Numbered from the stretch's first letter, positions 35,401-44,513 are shown. The stretch: DNA of 64,000 nucleotides from Geobacter sp. AOG1 (GCF_019972315.1 NZ_BLIZ01000001.1:1376513-1440512); one strand, 5' to 3'. Notes: generated from the sequence alone by a model not told the origin. Made by a program: numbers and translations.

Positions 35401-37170
35401 CCCTACGGCAGCTGTACGGTATACTGCCACAGCTCGGTACAGAATGCGACCGGTACGACGGTAGCAACCCCGACCACGTCGGCCGTCTGGGGCACGGCAG
35501 CACCCCTTACCTGCGATACCTCCAACTGCCACGGAAATCCTCCGGCAGGGGGGAGCCACAGCAAGCATAATACCTACTCCTATGCCTGTGACATTTGCCA
35601 TTCCGGTGCCGGCAACGAGACCGCCAAGCACGCCGATTACAAGATCGATGTCGCATTCAGCGGCCTCGGCAACGGCGGGACCTATACCCAGTCCGCCGTC
35701 AATCCCCCGGGTAACGGATTCGGCAGTTGCGGTACCATATACTGTCACAGTTCGGGACAATCGGCCGACGGCCTGAGCGCAACACCGGTCTACGCAGGGA
35801 CGAACCCGGCCTGGGGTGGGACGGCGGCCTGCGGTAGTTGCCATGCTACTACGACGCTTGCAACCGGCAGCCACACCCAGCATCTGGCTCTCGATACCAA
35901 CTGCGGCAACTGCCATACCAGTGCGACAGCAACAGCATACAGCAACGCGGCACACGTCAACCAGTTGATCGATGTGGCAGACAGCTACACCAAGGGGGGA
36001 GCCCCCGGTAACGGGTACGGTACCTGCTCCACCGCCACGTGCCACGGCGCAAATTCTCCGGTCTGGGGCGCCAATACCGCGAATGCCACCTGCACCAAGT
36101 GCCACGGCAAGCCGACAACCATCGCCAACTACAGCACCGCCAACGCCTGGCAGGCAGCCCCCGGCTATGCCACAACAGGCACCGACATAGCCGGCCAGAC
36201 CGGCACCTTCACCAATGGCGTTTCAAATGATGCCCAGGTTGGCGCCCATGACGCCCACCTTCGTGCCGTCAATGCTTACACCGGCAGACGGGTCCTCTGT
36301 ACCGATTGCCACGCGATACCGGCCAGCGGGACACACGCCAACGGGGCTACCGACTTTGCCTGGAGCAACCTGGCCCAGAACATCGGCACGACAGGGTCGG
36401 TAAGCACCCGCGGTACCCTCACACCGACGTATAGTGCAAGCACCTGTTCCAACACCTACTGCCACGGTGCCAAGCTTGCCGGCGGGGCGGATACGACACC
36501 GGTTTGGACCGATACCGCCTATCTGACCCCCTATGCCAAGAACGCCACAAACTGCGGCAAGTGCCACGGTGCACCGCCAACTACGGCTCCCTCCACGTTC
36601 CTCCACGCGGGCATCGCGATTACCGACGATTGCGCCGGCTGTCACAACCATAACGGTAGCGGTCCCACCCATATCGATGGTATCCTGTACGGCGCCGGTA
36701 ACTGCGATTCCTGCCATGACTATGACACGGTTGGCGCTACCTATTCAGCCGGTAGATGGACCGGCGGCACCTGGGGCAAAAACTACCTGGATGGGACGGT
36801 ACACGAAGGGTGGGGCGCCCACGCCAAGCATATCAATTACATCAAGACGCGGCTCAGCATAGCCACGGCACTTGACCCGGCGGGGCAGACCTTCGGCTTG
36901 GCGGGGACGAACCCGGAAAAGGTCTGCGGCACCTGCCATTCCAATGACACGGCGAACCACTCAATGGGTGGCAGTACGGTACGCTCGATCAATTTCGGTG
37001 ATGGAACCTTTAAGATGGGGGGAGCGACTGCCGGTACCAGCCTGCTGTTCGGTACGACATTCCCGGCACAGAACCCGCTCTACAACGGAGTGAGTGGTGT
37101 TGCCTCGGCCACGACTGCGAAGACATGTGCGAACCTAAGCTGCCACTATTTCACTACACCATCCTGGTAG
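32455..37170 (+). CDS. Giant multihaem c-type cytochrome with Ig-like N-terminal repeats
   Basis: A 1571-aa exported protein. Signal anchor or peptide at about 16-48 (GSLVITLTLLMSVFMYQGW ... SSAATA). Residues about 220-425 hold two near-identical 103-aa Ig/SwmB-like repeats, then a Big_5-like domain (APTVSSTIPAAGATSVPLNS) and a fibronectin-III-like domain. The C-terminal ~900 residues contain 23 potential haem-attachment motifs by my count: 16 CxxCH, six CxxxxCH (for example CTTVYCH, CDTSNCH, CSNTYCH) and one CxxxCH. The alternation matches the Geobacter CxxxxCH...CxxCH family. Likely surface or outer-membrane electron transfer; partner unknown. Confidence 0.88.
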   Translation: MGKVIQKKIQGMSLWAKGSLVITLTLLMSVFMYQGWYKPFISSAATATYSYTFTGGAAGWTGVTGTNTATAYSANTLTTTISGRNRADANVGWQVSGITWESLGVPAGATVTAVDGAYDWQCSTYTTGASSSSGNLTITDAADGNSTTLESETLFASTTTVATRNATGAVAVPAALQASNSSIKIKLLGTLATGNSGTASVVRVSDNVALTITYIVDTTAPTVSSVAVQSGLAVDVTFSEAMGTGVTTAANYTVSGTGKGTLTSNPTSVALVSGSTYRLTWASGEMVNGGNITITVANAQDVAGNAIGSPNSGTHTGGGIGTAPTVSTVTVQSGLTVDVAFSEAMGAGVTTAANYTVSGTGKGSLANNPASVALVSGNTYRLTWLSGEMVNGGNITITVANAQDLAGNTIGSPNSGTHTGGGVGAAPTVSSTIPAAGATSVPLNSTVTINWNENVDCATVTTSSVTVNPAVTWSKTSCSGSQAVFTPSGQANSTTYAVTVGTGVTDTAGNPMSAAYPFSYTTVAGGPVNGTTAGTATAIQASPTSITVSMPYTNDSDGDNYYRVEYQEDAGAFVFWAPNPQLHSASPFTTTITGLTTGKTYTVRVTYEDPDGIVGGTAIQTLAPLTLAVADNTMLHNSKRFPGTTKWGGNWGIAGGQYGAFGCSTCHVAGSSNIKRIRPTITAPQGSFPGSAVVFNSMTSFGNDAGGHTTSLHVCEVCHSQNKYHNFNTTNNTDGLAHENNGDCTTCHPHNDGFRAGCDVCHGNPPTTADNNGSTTTGLVWKPTATGATSPGAHDKHAIALGMKCVTCHNGNTMPTVSNTIQMGFAINGTNAPGFSGTRAGGSYDGFVPTAPYSFVTGDGGATTVTQTGSNRCTTVYCHGGWTGSNGSITNPSWAGGSTQAACGTCHGTTAATAPTAGSHGRHAANGAGQLALLCSTCHGPDPTNNGHVNGRVVWNLATGDNRFGASATYKTFANASTAALAPYGSCTVYCHSSVQNATGTTVATPTTSAVWGTAAPLTCDTSNCHGNPPAGGSHSKHNTYSYACDICHSGAGNETAKHADYKIDVAFSGLGNGGTYTQSAVNPPGNGFGSCGTIYCHSSGQSADGLSATPVYAGTNPAWGGTAACGSCHATTTLATGSHTQHLALDTNCGNCHTSATATAYSNAAHVNQLIDVADSYTKGGAPGNGYGTCSTATCHGANSPVWGANTANATCTKCHGKPTTIANYSTANAWQAAPGYATTGTDIAGQTGTFTNGVSNDAQVGAHDAHLRAVNAYTGRRVLCTDCHAIPASGTHANGATDFAWSNLAQNIGTTGSVSTRGTLTPTYSASTCSNTYCHGAKLAGGADTTPVWTDTAYLTPYAKNATNCGKCHGAPPTTAPSTFLHAGIAITDDCAGCHNHNGSGPTHIDGILYGAGNCDSCHDYDTVGATYSAGRWTGGTWGKNYLDGTVHEGWGAHAKHINYIKTRLSIATALDPAGQTFGLAGTNPEKVCGTCHSNDTANHSMGGSTVRSINFGDGTFKMGGATAGTSLLFGTTFPAQNPLYNGVSGVASATTAKTCANLSCHYFTTPSW
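33112..33729 (+). repeat. Two tandem 309-bp repeats inside the cytochrome gene
   Basis: Units at about 33112-33420 and 33421-33729 share long identical runs (for example GGCGGGAACATAACGATAAC at 33315 and 33624). They encode the duplicated Ig-like domain. High DNA identity points to recent duplication or gene conversion. Confidence 0.85.
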
Positions 37171-37192
37171 ACACATATACCAGGGGAGGAAT

Positions 37193-40100
37193 ATGTTAAT
37201 GGGAAAATTCATTGTAAATACTATTCCGGGTAAGAACTGGTACTCCAAAACCAGACCGGTGCTGACTCTTGCACTGCTTGTCTCTTTATTCATGGGCCAG
37301 GAGCTGTATCGGCCGGTAGAGTCCCTGGCTTCGGGAACCATTACCACCTGCAGCGGTTGCCACGAAAATCCGCCGGTTGACGGGACAGCCCGCAATACCC
37401 CCGCCGGCCGTTTCCAAGGTTCCCACAGCACCCATACGGGTACGGCAGCCGGTCAGTACGGCTTTCTCTGCACCAGGTGCCACGTCAATAACGGAACCAA
37501 CTACGCACATGCCAACGGCATTATCGATATAGTCAGTCCCCTCAACGGTGAAGGGGCCGGCAGGGTCTACAGCCGCACCAATCCTCCGGCTGACAACACC
37601 TTTACCCCCGGAACCTGCTCCACCTATTGCCACAGCGACGGCAAGGCAACCCCCACTACCTATGCCACACCGACCTGGGGAATGGCGGTATCCGGCGACT
37701 GCGGGACCTGTCACCGGGTGCAGAACACGTATACAAACATGGCGGCAGCCGGAACTCCCTCTGCACTGACCGCGGCTCACTACAAGCATCTGGCCACCGA
37801 CCGCTACGGCCTCAACACCGCCTACAACTGCGGTGCCTGTCATGCGGATACCGCCAGTGACAACGCGACGCTGCTCGTTTCCGGCGGAAAGCATGTGAAC
37901 AACGCCCGTGACTGGAAGTTCGGCACCTTTGCGGGCCTCAACCAGAGCGGCGGGACCTACACCACGAGCTGCGCCTCGACCTACTGCCACAGCAAGGGGG
38001 TCTCGACCACCGCGCCGTTTACCGCACCGATAACCAACATTCTCTGGACGGCCGGCGCTGGCTCCTCAAACTGCACCACAACCTGCCACGGAGGCAATAA
38101 CACCACCGCGTACATCACCACAAACGGCCCGATGAACAGCCATGTGGACCATATCGCCACCGACACCTATAACCTGACCTGTGCCGAGTGCCATGCCGAC
38201 ACGGTTGCGGCAGGGAGCAGCACCACCCTCAACGCCACCACCGGCTACACGAAGCACGTCAACGGGGTGAAGGATTGGAAATTCGCTTCGGCGGTACGTG
38301 GCAACGCCGCCATCAGTCAGGCCACCGGCACGTATACTACCGGTACCTGCGCCAATCTCTACTGCCACTCCAAGGGGACGATGATGACGAACGCTCCCGG
38401 CGCCTCCACCTACACCGGGAACCATGCGCCGTTCCAGTCCCCCACCTGGACGAGTACCTTCGGCTGTAACGGCTGCCACGGGGATGCAACCTATACCGAT
38501 GGCCGTCCCGCGTACACCAGCGGCACTCCCAAGGCGAACAGCCATGTCGCCCATGCCTCGATCACCTGCGAAAAATGTCACTACGCGACAACGACGACAG
38601 GCACGACGATCACCAACTTTACCAACCATGTGGATGGCAACTACGACGTTTCCAACCAAGCTGCAACCATAACCTACACAATGGGAACCATCACCGGTGG
38701 CATCCCCGCAGGTGGCACTTGCAGCACTGCCGCTGGGTGCCATGGAAGCGCAACGTGGGGTGGCCCTTCCATGAACTGCCTCACCTGTCACAGCGTCGGG
38801 GTAGGGAGCCGCCGGCAGATCGTGGCTACCGGAACGGCTGCAGACGGTACCGGAGGAACAACCGGCGGAGATTTCGTCCGTGCCTCCCGACATGTCAGCA
38901 ACGGCACGACGACGCAAATCGTCAAGCACTGGGACTGCATCGTCTGCCACCGGGAAGGAGATACCACGACAGGCAGGACCACCTCCCTCCACAACGACGT
39001 CGCCAACGCCGATGTCAAACTGCGCAACGTGGACAGCTACACCACCGGCTGGGTCTGGAACCGGTTGACCATCGGCGGCCTTACCGCTGCAAACAAGACC
39101 ATCATGCGCAACGACATGGACCGCTTCTGCATCACCTGCCACGATTCCGACACCTCGGCCTCCGGCAATGTTGTCCTTCAGCCCAACGGCGCTGCTGCCA
39201 CCAATACTGCCGGAACGGAGACGGGGGTCGCGAACTACTACGCCGCAGTCGCCGCCGAGGGAGGGACATCGGCGTACGTCAACTTCACTGCTACCAACCT
39301 CACGCGGACCTATCCCCTCGATGACATCTCCACGTCTGTCACCGGGGCAATCACCGGAGTGACGGTCACCATCGTGGCAAAGGGTGGCGCTGCCGGAAAT
39401 ACCATGTATCCGGCGATCGTATCCGGCGGCACGACCTATGTGGGCACCGCGTCGACCCTGACAACCTCGTTCGCCCCCTACTCCTATACATGGGCCACTA
39501 ATCCGAATGGCGGTGCTGCATGGACCATTGCTACGGTCAACAGCCTCCTCGCCGGAGCACGGACGGGTACCTTTGCCACGAGCCAGCAGCTCGATCGGGT
39601 TTATGTCACGGTCAACGGCCTGATCACCGATCTCGGCACGGGGACCAAGCTGGTTACCGGTGCGAACATGGGAGGCGCCTCGACGATTACCGTCAATGCG
39701 ACCAATACCGGCATGGTAACGGGCACAAACCTTGCCAGGAAATTGACCCCTTTCAATACCTCAGATACCCAGCAGAATGCAAAAGAGGGGGTAGCTGCTC
39801 TCAAGACCATGCGGAGCGGCAGGGGGGTCACCGACGTTCGCGGCCAGTTCAACTTCCAGAGCCTTTTCGGCAAGGGATGGGCATCCCATCACAACCTGAA
39901 CATTTTCGAGAAACGCTACTCTAACGTCCCCACTGATCAAGCTGTCGGCTCTGCCACCGCGACGGGGATCCAGTCAACGGCGTGGAACACGAGCACCACG
40001 ACCAAAGAGGGGGTCGCGTTGAAGGAAAACGTTGGGCTCCACTGCTCTGACTGCCACCTCAATGAGGTGAACGCTCATGGTTCATTGAGCTCGTTCTATA

Positions 40101-40657
40101 TGCTGCAGAACAGCAGCGGAAATGATGCCGCCTTCACCAACTCCGGCTCGAATTCATCCACTGAAAACTGCGTCAGGTGTCACTTGAACACCGCCTATGG
40201 TGGTGGCAACACCGCTACGGCAACCCGAGTGGTTCATAATGCCGGCACCGGCAGGTGCCAAAATACCCTGGGTACTACAACCAATGATCAGGCTAGCCTT
40301 GGTGCAGTCGACGCTACTGGCACGACTGAACTTGCCTGTCTTGGCTGCCATGGCGGGAACGGGGATGGCACCCAAGTCAACTTCGGGATGATTCACGGCA
40401 CCAACGAGACCTATAATCCGTCTAACACCGCCACCGGAATTACCAAGCGCTACCGTTTCATGGGTGGCGGGTCATGGACCGAATACTCGCCAGTTGCATC
40501 AGGTACTGCCGCTACAGACACTTCCTGGGAAAGCGGTTCCGGCACAACCTACACCTGTTATACTATTTCGGCAGTGACCTCGTTTGGTGGGTGTACGCAT
40601 CATGGTGGTTCACAGAGCGGTCTTGGAACCAACCGCAAAAGAACGTTGGAATACTAG
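37193..40657 (+). CDS. Giant multihaem c-type cytochrome (second)
   Basis: A 1154-aa exported cytochrome. N-terminal hydrophobic segment about residues 20-42 (PVLTLALLVSLFMGQELYRPV), then haem motifs almost at once (CSGCHENPP). I count 18 potential haem sites: 13 CxxCH, two CxxxCH (CSTYCH, CTTTCH), two CxxxxCH (CASTYCH, CANLYCH) and one CxxxxxCH (CSTAAGCH). A haem-free stretch of about 250 residues (about 665-945) may be a beta domain. 22 bp after the first cytochrome, so co-expressed. GGGGAGGAAT ribosome site. Likely partner in the same extracellular electron-transfer path. Confidence 0.88.
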   Translation: MLMGKFIVNTIPGKNWYSKTRPVLTLALLVSLFMGQELYRPVESLASGTITTCSGCHENPPVDGTARNTPAGRFQGSHSTHTGTAAGQYGFLCTRCHVNNGTNYAHANGIIDIVSPLNGEGAGRVYSRTNPPADNTFTPGTCSTYCHSDGKATPTTYATPTWGMAVSGDCGTCHRVQNTYTNMAAAGTPSALTAAHYKHLATDRYGLNTAYNCGACHADTASDNATLLVSGGKHVNNARDWKFGTFAGLNQSGGTYTTSCASTYCHSKGVSTTAPFTAPITNILWTAGAGSSNCTTTCHGGNNTTAYITTNGPMNSHVDHIATDTYNLTCAECHADTVAAGSSTTLNATTGYTKHVNGVKDWKFASAVRGNAAISQATGTYTTGTCANLYCHSKGTMMTNAPGASTYTGNHAPFQSPTWTSTFGCNGCHGDATYTDGRPAYTSGTPKANSHVAHASITCEKCHYATTTTGTTITNFTNHVDGNYDVSNQAATITYTMGTITGGIPAGGTCSTAAGCHGSATWGGPSMNCLTCHSVGVGSRRQIVATGTAADGTGGTTGGDFVRASRHVSNGTTTQIVKHWDCIVCHREGDTTTGRTTSLHNDVANADVKLRNVDSYTTGWVWNRLTIGGLTAANKTIMRNDMDRFCITCHDSDTSASGNVVLQPNGAAATNTAGTETGVANYYAAVAAEGGTSAYVNFTATNLTRTYPLDDISTSVTGAITGVTVTIVAKGGAAGNTMYPAIVSGGTTYVGTASTLTTSFAPYSYTWATNPNGGAAWTIATVNSLLAGARTGTFATSQQLDRVYVTVNGLITDLGTGTKLVTGANMGGASTITVNATNTGMVTGTNLARKLTPFNTSDTQQNAKEGVAALKTMRSGRGVTDVRGQFNFQSLFGKGWASHHNLNIFEKRYSNVPTDQAVGSATATGIQSTAWNTSTTTKEGVALKENVGLHCSDCHLNEVNAHGSLSSFYMLQNSSGNDAAFTNSGSNSSTENCVRCHLNTAYGGGNTATATRVVHNAGTGRCQNTLGTTTNDQASLGAVDATGTTELACLGCHGGNGDGTQVNFGMIHGTNETYNPSNTATGITKRYRFMGGGSWTEYSPVASGTAATDTSWESGSGTTYTCYTISAVTSFGGCTHHGGSQSGLGTNRKRTLEY

Positions 40658-40685
40658 GGCTAAGTACATGGAGTTACCTGATAGG

Positions 40686-40711
40686 GGGGACGCAAGTCCC
40701 CTCTTCTTGTT
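40686..40711 (+). terminator. Weak terminator after the second cytochrome gene
   Basis: GGGGAC-GCAA-GTCCCC hairpin (40686-40701) followed by TCTTCTTGTT. The rhodanese gene starts 19 bp later, so read-through is plausible. Confidence 0.5.
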
Positions 40712-40729
40712 AATAGGAGAAAGGGCTGT

Positions 40730-42049
40730 ATGGAGAGGTACCGTTTGCAGCTGAAAAAATCTGCCCTCTATGTTTTTCTGATACTCGCGTTTGCAACCGC
40801 TGTATCTGCACAGAACATCGAAGGCTCGCTGGTAATCAATTACAAGAACCTGTTGCTCATCAAGGAGAATGGGGAAAGGGAGCGGGCCATCCTGCTGTCA
40901 GACACAGTCTCTTACAAAAACTTCAACTCATTGCAGGATCTGGAACCGGGCAACCGCTTAAAATTGAAACCTGTCAGGGAACTGGCCGGTATTACTGTTT
41001 CCGATAATCTTGAGCTTGTGCGTGGGGTGGAACCATTCAATCCAGCAGTGGTTATCCGGTCGTTCGAGTTGTGGGACAAGATTGTCGCAGGGAAACAGAT
41101 GGTGCTTCTTGATATCAGGCCCGTTGGGCAGTTCGCTGGCGGCCATATTCCCGGTGCCCGTTCACTTCCGGCTTCATCTGGGGAAGCGGGGTTGCAGTCT
41201 TTGATGAATGAACTGAAGACGGAGAAAGATATCCCTGTTGTTTTTTACTCGGCGGATGATTCTGATGAACGCGTGAACGACTACGCAAAGATGGCTGTTT
41301 CCATGGGGTATACCGGCAGCCGGGTGTTGACGGCCGGGATGGCAGGGTGGCTGAAGGATGGTCATTTTGTTGCCATATCGGTCGATACCCTTAATAGGAT
41401 CGTCAATGCCGGGCAACCGCTGGCCCTTGTAGATGCCAGGGAGGAGAGCGTCTACGTAACGGCACACCTTCCCAGCGCCATTACTATTCCAAACAGTCGT
41501 CTTCATCCGGACATGTTTATGGCTTATGATGCAGCTGATCCCATTTTGTTCTATGGCACCGACGCCTCGGACAGGGAGCCACTGGAGGCGGCCCGGAAGG
41601 CGGCAAGCTGGGGGTACCTGTACAAAAGTGATTCACCGGTAATGGTGCTGGAGGGGGGTCTGATGGCCTGGAGAAGGGCCGGCATGCAGGTGGAAACTGG
41701 AGAAACCGGGAAAAACTCCGCAGGGATACCCCGCGCCACCCGCGGCATGATTTTATTCGATGAGTTCAAGTCCCTCTGGGGAAAACGGGCGAACGAGAAG
41801 ACGAAGCTGTTTCTCGATGTCCGCTCCCGGTTGGAACTTATGGATGCAAAGCTCAAAAACATCGCCCATATTCCGGTGGACGAGCTTCCCTTCAGGTTGG
41901 CTGAGCTTCCAAAAGAGAAAGAGATCCTGGTGTACTGCAGTAGCGGGCGAAGGGCAAGAATTGCCTACCATATTCTGACGCAGAATGGGTACCGGACACG
42001 ATACGTCGGCCGAATGCTTTCGGTTTCAAGCGATGGAGAGGTTCACTGA
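40730..42049 (+). CDS. Exported triple-rhodanese-domain protein
   Basis: A 439-aa protein with a signal peptide (SALYVFLILAFATAVSAQ). Three rhodanese folds follow a ~75-residue N-terminal domain. Domain 1 is at about 110-215 (VLLDIRPVGQFAGGHIPGA), domain 2 at about 222-330 (ALVDAREESVYVTAHLPSA) and domain 3 at about 345-435 (LFLDVRSRLELMD ... ILVYCSSGRRARIAYHIL). Only domain 3 has the catalytic loop Cys; the equivalent loops of 1 and 2 read FYSADDSDE and FYGTDASDR. A periplasmic sulfurtransferase or binding role is inferred. Its stop abuts the stop of the opposing TPR gene. Confidence 0.82.
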   Translation: MERYRLQLKKSALYVFLILAFATAVSAQNIEGSLVINYKNLLLIKENGERERAILLSDTVSYKNFNSLQDLEPGNRLKLKPVRELAGITVSDNLELVRGVEPFNPAVVIRSFELWDKIVAGKQMVLLDIRPVGQFAGGHIPGARSLPASSGEAGLQSLMNELKTEKDIPVVFYSADDSDERVNDYAKMAVSMGYTGSRVLTAGMAGWLKDGHFVAISVDTLNRIVNAGQPLALVDAREESVYVTAHLPSAITIPNSRLHPDMFMAYDAADPILFYGTDASDREPLEAARKAASWGYLYKSDSPVMVLEGGLMAWRRAGMQVETGETGKNSAGIPRATRGMILFDEFKSLWGKRANEKTKLFLDVRSRLELMDAKLKNIAHIPVDELPFRLAELPKEKEILVYCSSGRRARIAYHILTQNGYRTRYVGRMLSVSSDGEVH

Positions 42050-42718
42050 CTATTTCTGGGGTCTGTACCTGCTTATTTTTTTGAGGTTCTGCCGCGCAAT
42101 CTCGACGTAACGGGCCTCGGAGGGAATCCCTGAGGCAACCGACAGGTATTTCTCCCAGGCGGTGGCCTCTTCCGGGCTTTTCATCTCCTGGTAAATCAAG
42201 GCGATGTTGTACCAGGAGTAGGGAGCTTCCTTCTGCAGTGTTGCTGTCTTGCGGTACTCTTCCAAGGCTTTTTCGTACTGTTTCTGCTCACGGTAAACCG
42301 CTCCCAGGGTGTTGTGCAGAGTGGGGCTGTCGGGGATGATTTCGCGTGCCATGTTCAAGTACGTCAAAGCGTTTGCATAGTCCTTTTTCTGGTAATAGAT
42401 GAAACCGAGGTTTTCAAGAGCCGGCCCATGCTTTGGATCGATCTTCAGGGCGGTCTGGAACGCCTCCAGCGCTTCATCGCTTTTACTATGGTCAAGATAG
42501 AAGTTTCCGAGTTTTACATATCCCGAGGCATCGCTGGGATTCTTTGCGGCGGACTCTTTCATCGAGTCGACGCTTCGGTTAATCAGGTCAGTCGGGCCCA
42601 AACCGGCGATCGGAGAGGGGCTTACGTTCTGGCTGGCCTTTCTGCTTCGCCAGGTGACAAGCAAGATGCAAATGAGGAGAATAACTGCCGACAGGGCTAT
42701 AATATGGTTTTTCTTCAT
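42050..42718 (-). CDS. Membrane-anchored TPR protein
   Basis: A 222-aa protein: N-terminal anchor (MKKNHIIALSAVILLICILLVTW), a spacer, then about four tetratricopeptide repeats (SGYVKLGNFYLDHSKSDEALEAFQTALKIDP, PALENLGFIYYQKKDYANAL, PTLHNTLGAVYREQKQYEKAL, PYSWYNIALIYQEMKSPEEA). The start at 42718 places the anchor at the N-terminus; an in-frame ATG at 42772 would add 18 polar residues. Possibly a scaffold for cytochrome maturation or export, by location only. Confidence 0.75.
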   Translation of the reverse strand: MKKNHIIALSAVILLICILLVTWRSRKASQNVSPSPIAGLGPTDLINRSVDSMKESAAKNPSDASGYVKLGNFYLDHSKSDEALEAFQTALKIDPKHGPALENLGFIYYQKKDYANALTYLNMAREIIPDSPTLHNTLGAVYREQKQYEKALEEYRKTATLQKEAPYSWYNIALIYQEMKSPEEATAWEKYLSVASGIPSEARYVEIARQNLKKISRYRPQK

Positions 42719-42874
42719 GGTTGTGGAGTGTATCTGTAATGGTGTATGCTTGTCAACCGTGTCTGTGTACATGTCGACGAGAAATAGGGCCTCCTACAAA
42801 AAACATAGAGATGATTATTACCTGTTCGGCAGCAACCTTGTCGCAGGGACAGTCCTCTAACTTTTTGGATTATG

Positions 42875-43435
42875 ATGAAGCATTTCTCCCTACATACAGT
42901 TATTAGTTTATCACTGGGCATTTTATTGTTTGCCATACTCTATATGGGGATGGGATGCCTTTTTCAAAAACAGATTTTTGTGCCGCTTGTGAGCAGGTTA
43001 TTTGAAAGTCGGGACAAAGAGAGCGCCCAAATACAAGAAACAATCCAGCGTTACAACAAGGTGTTCACCGATCTGTACGTGAGTGACGGCCAGGTGATGA
43101 GGCTTGATGACCTGCCAGTCAGAACTGTTCTGAAGCATGAAATATACCGCGAACTCGATTTTTTGCGGGCAAAGGAACTGGTGCTCATCTACGATATGGC
43201 CTCCCTCAAGTTTGTTTCAACAAAATTTATGTCTCCCTTTTCCGCGGAGGTAACGACATTTGAAGAGTGGAACTATGTGTACCGGAAAGGAGCGGAGAGG
43301 AAGCAGGCTGGGAAGGTCAAAGGACTGGGCTCCGGTTTCAGGTACCATATGATCAAACAGCAGGGCGGCTGGAAAATAGCCGATGTGGACCCTGTGAAGA
43401 TCGCCTCCGAGGAAAAGGATGAATTCAAGTATTAA
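42875..43435 (+). CDS. Membrane-anchored protein of unknown function
   Basis: A 186-aa protein with one N-terminal membrane segment (TVISLSLGILLFAILYMGMGCLF) and a soluble extracytoplasmic domain ending in GFRYHMIKQQGGWKIADVDPV, a nuclear-transport-factor-2-like finish. Not assigned to a family. Overlaps the next gene by 17 bp, so the two are co-translated. An ATG at 42872 is an equal alternative. Confidence 0.6.
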   Translation: MKHFSLHTVISLSLGILLFAILYMGMGCLFQKQIFVPLVSRLFESRDKESAQIQETIQRYNKVFTDLYVSDGQVMRLDDLPVRTVLKHEIYRELDFLRAKELVLIYDMASLKFVSTKFMSPFSAEVTTFEEWNYVYRKGAERKQAGKVKGLGSGFRYHMIKQQGGWKIADVDPVKIASEEKDEFKY

Positions 43436-44351
43436 GCTGTTGCGACAGGCCTCTTCCTGGCAGGTCATTTCATATCTTCTGCTATCCTTGCTGCTAGTAT
43501 TCCTTCCGGTAACAGCTGCGACCGGGCTTTCCGCTGCCGACTTTCTGGGACTGCTCCCTACAAAGATATTTGTGCTGCTGCTGTTCCTTGCATCGCTTAT
43601 GCGCCTGATCCGGGCGTGTGGAGACAGAAGTGGTGTCCTTTTTCCGCTAGGCTTTTCTGTTGTCTTTTTGGGGCTGCTTATTAATTACGCTTTTTCATTT
43701 ACAGGGATCACTACTCTTGGCCCAGGAGAGGAATTTGCGGGTACCGGCTATGAGCGGACAGAGACTGGGATTTGGGGATGGCATCCGAAACTGCGGTTTA
43801 AAGTCGAAAAGATTGAAGGGGGAAACCCGGCAACGGCAGTGCTCAAACTAACCACCCGGGGAAAGCAGGAAGTATTGCCGTTGGCTGCCGGTTCTTTCGG
43901 GGGGCGATATCTCCAAAATCTCTTTTCATACCGCATAAGGGCCCTCAAAACGGGGATCGCGCCTCAATTCGTCATTGCCTCGCAATCCGGTACAGTTCTG
44001 GACTCCACCCTTGTGAAGGCGGGGAGCGCTGAAAGCGGCAATGCCGAATATTTCAGGAGCCCGGCGCTGCCGCATCGCATGTACTTCAAGGTCGCCAATG
44101 ATGTGGACAAGCCAATCGCCCTTATGATTACCAGGGGCAAACTTACCATTCAGGACTGGAAGACGCTTAAGCAGGATGAAAAACTTGAATTTGAGGGATT
44201 TGTTGTTTATTTTTCTGAAGTTGTGAAATGGGTTGAAATAGAAGTCAGCTCATTTCCCGGCAATCCTGTTATTTTCGCAGGCGCTCTTATAATCCTTGTT
44301 GCCGGAGTAAGCATGTTATTGGGGCGGAAGAAACGGAAGGAAGCTGTTTAA
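43419..44351 (+). CDS. Integral membrane protein, possibly ResB-like (cytochrome c biogenesis)
   Basis: A 310-aa protein with three N-terminal membrane segments (residues about 15-35, 45-62, 70-90), a large extracytoplasmic beta-rich domain (95-280) and one C-terminal segment (PVIFAGALIILVAGVSMLLG) followed by a KKRK tail. The topology and a motif like LEFEGFVVYFSEVVKWVEIEVSSFPGNP resemble shortened ResB/Ccs1 proteins. With two giant cytochromes nearby, a role in haem delivery is plausible but unproven. Confidence 0.5.
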   Translation: MNSSIKLLRQASSWQVISYLLLSLLLVFLPVTAATGLSAADFLGLLPTKIFVLLLFLASLMRLIRACGDRSGVLFPLGFSVVFLGLLINYAFSFTGITTLGPGEEFAGTGYERTETGIWGWHPKLRFKVEKIEGGNPATAVLKLTTRGKQEVLPLAAGSFGGRYLQNLFSYRIRALKTGIAPQFVIASQSGTVLDSTLVKAGSAESGNAEYFRSPALPHRMYFKVANDVDKPIALMITRGKLTIQDWKTLKQDEKLEFEGFVVYFSEVVKWVEIEVSSFPGNPVIFAGALIILVAGVSMLLGRKKRKEAV

Positions 44352-44469
44352 CAGAAGTTAACACAGGACATACAACCGATAGGCTGGTGTACCTGCGGTG
44401 TATTTTGGGTGTGCTTAAGTCTAATCTGATTTTCCTATCATCTGCGTCAATATCTGCGCCAAAGAAAAA

Positions 44470-44501
44470 CAGGCACTTACGGTCGGTATCGTAAGTGCCT
44501 G
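44470..44501 (-). terminator. Original tRNA-Phe terminator, displaced by the island
   Basis: CAGGCACTTAC (44470-44480) pairs with GTAAGTGCCTG (44491-44501). On the - strand it is followed by TTTTTCTTT. It sits next to attL, 16 kb from the tRNA gene it presumably once served. Confidence 0.75.
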
Positions 44502-44513
44502 TTATTATGGTGC

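Noticed and set aside
33148-39142. Long open frames antisense to the cytochrome genes
   Set aside because: They are by-products of high GC and repetitive Thr/Ala/Gly/Cys coding; no ribosome sites or family motifs.
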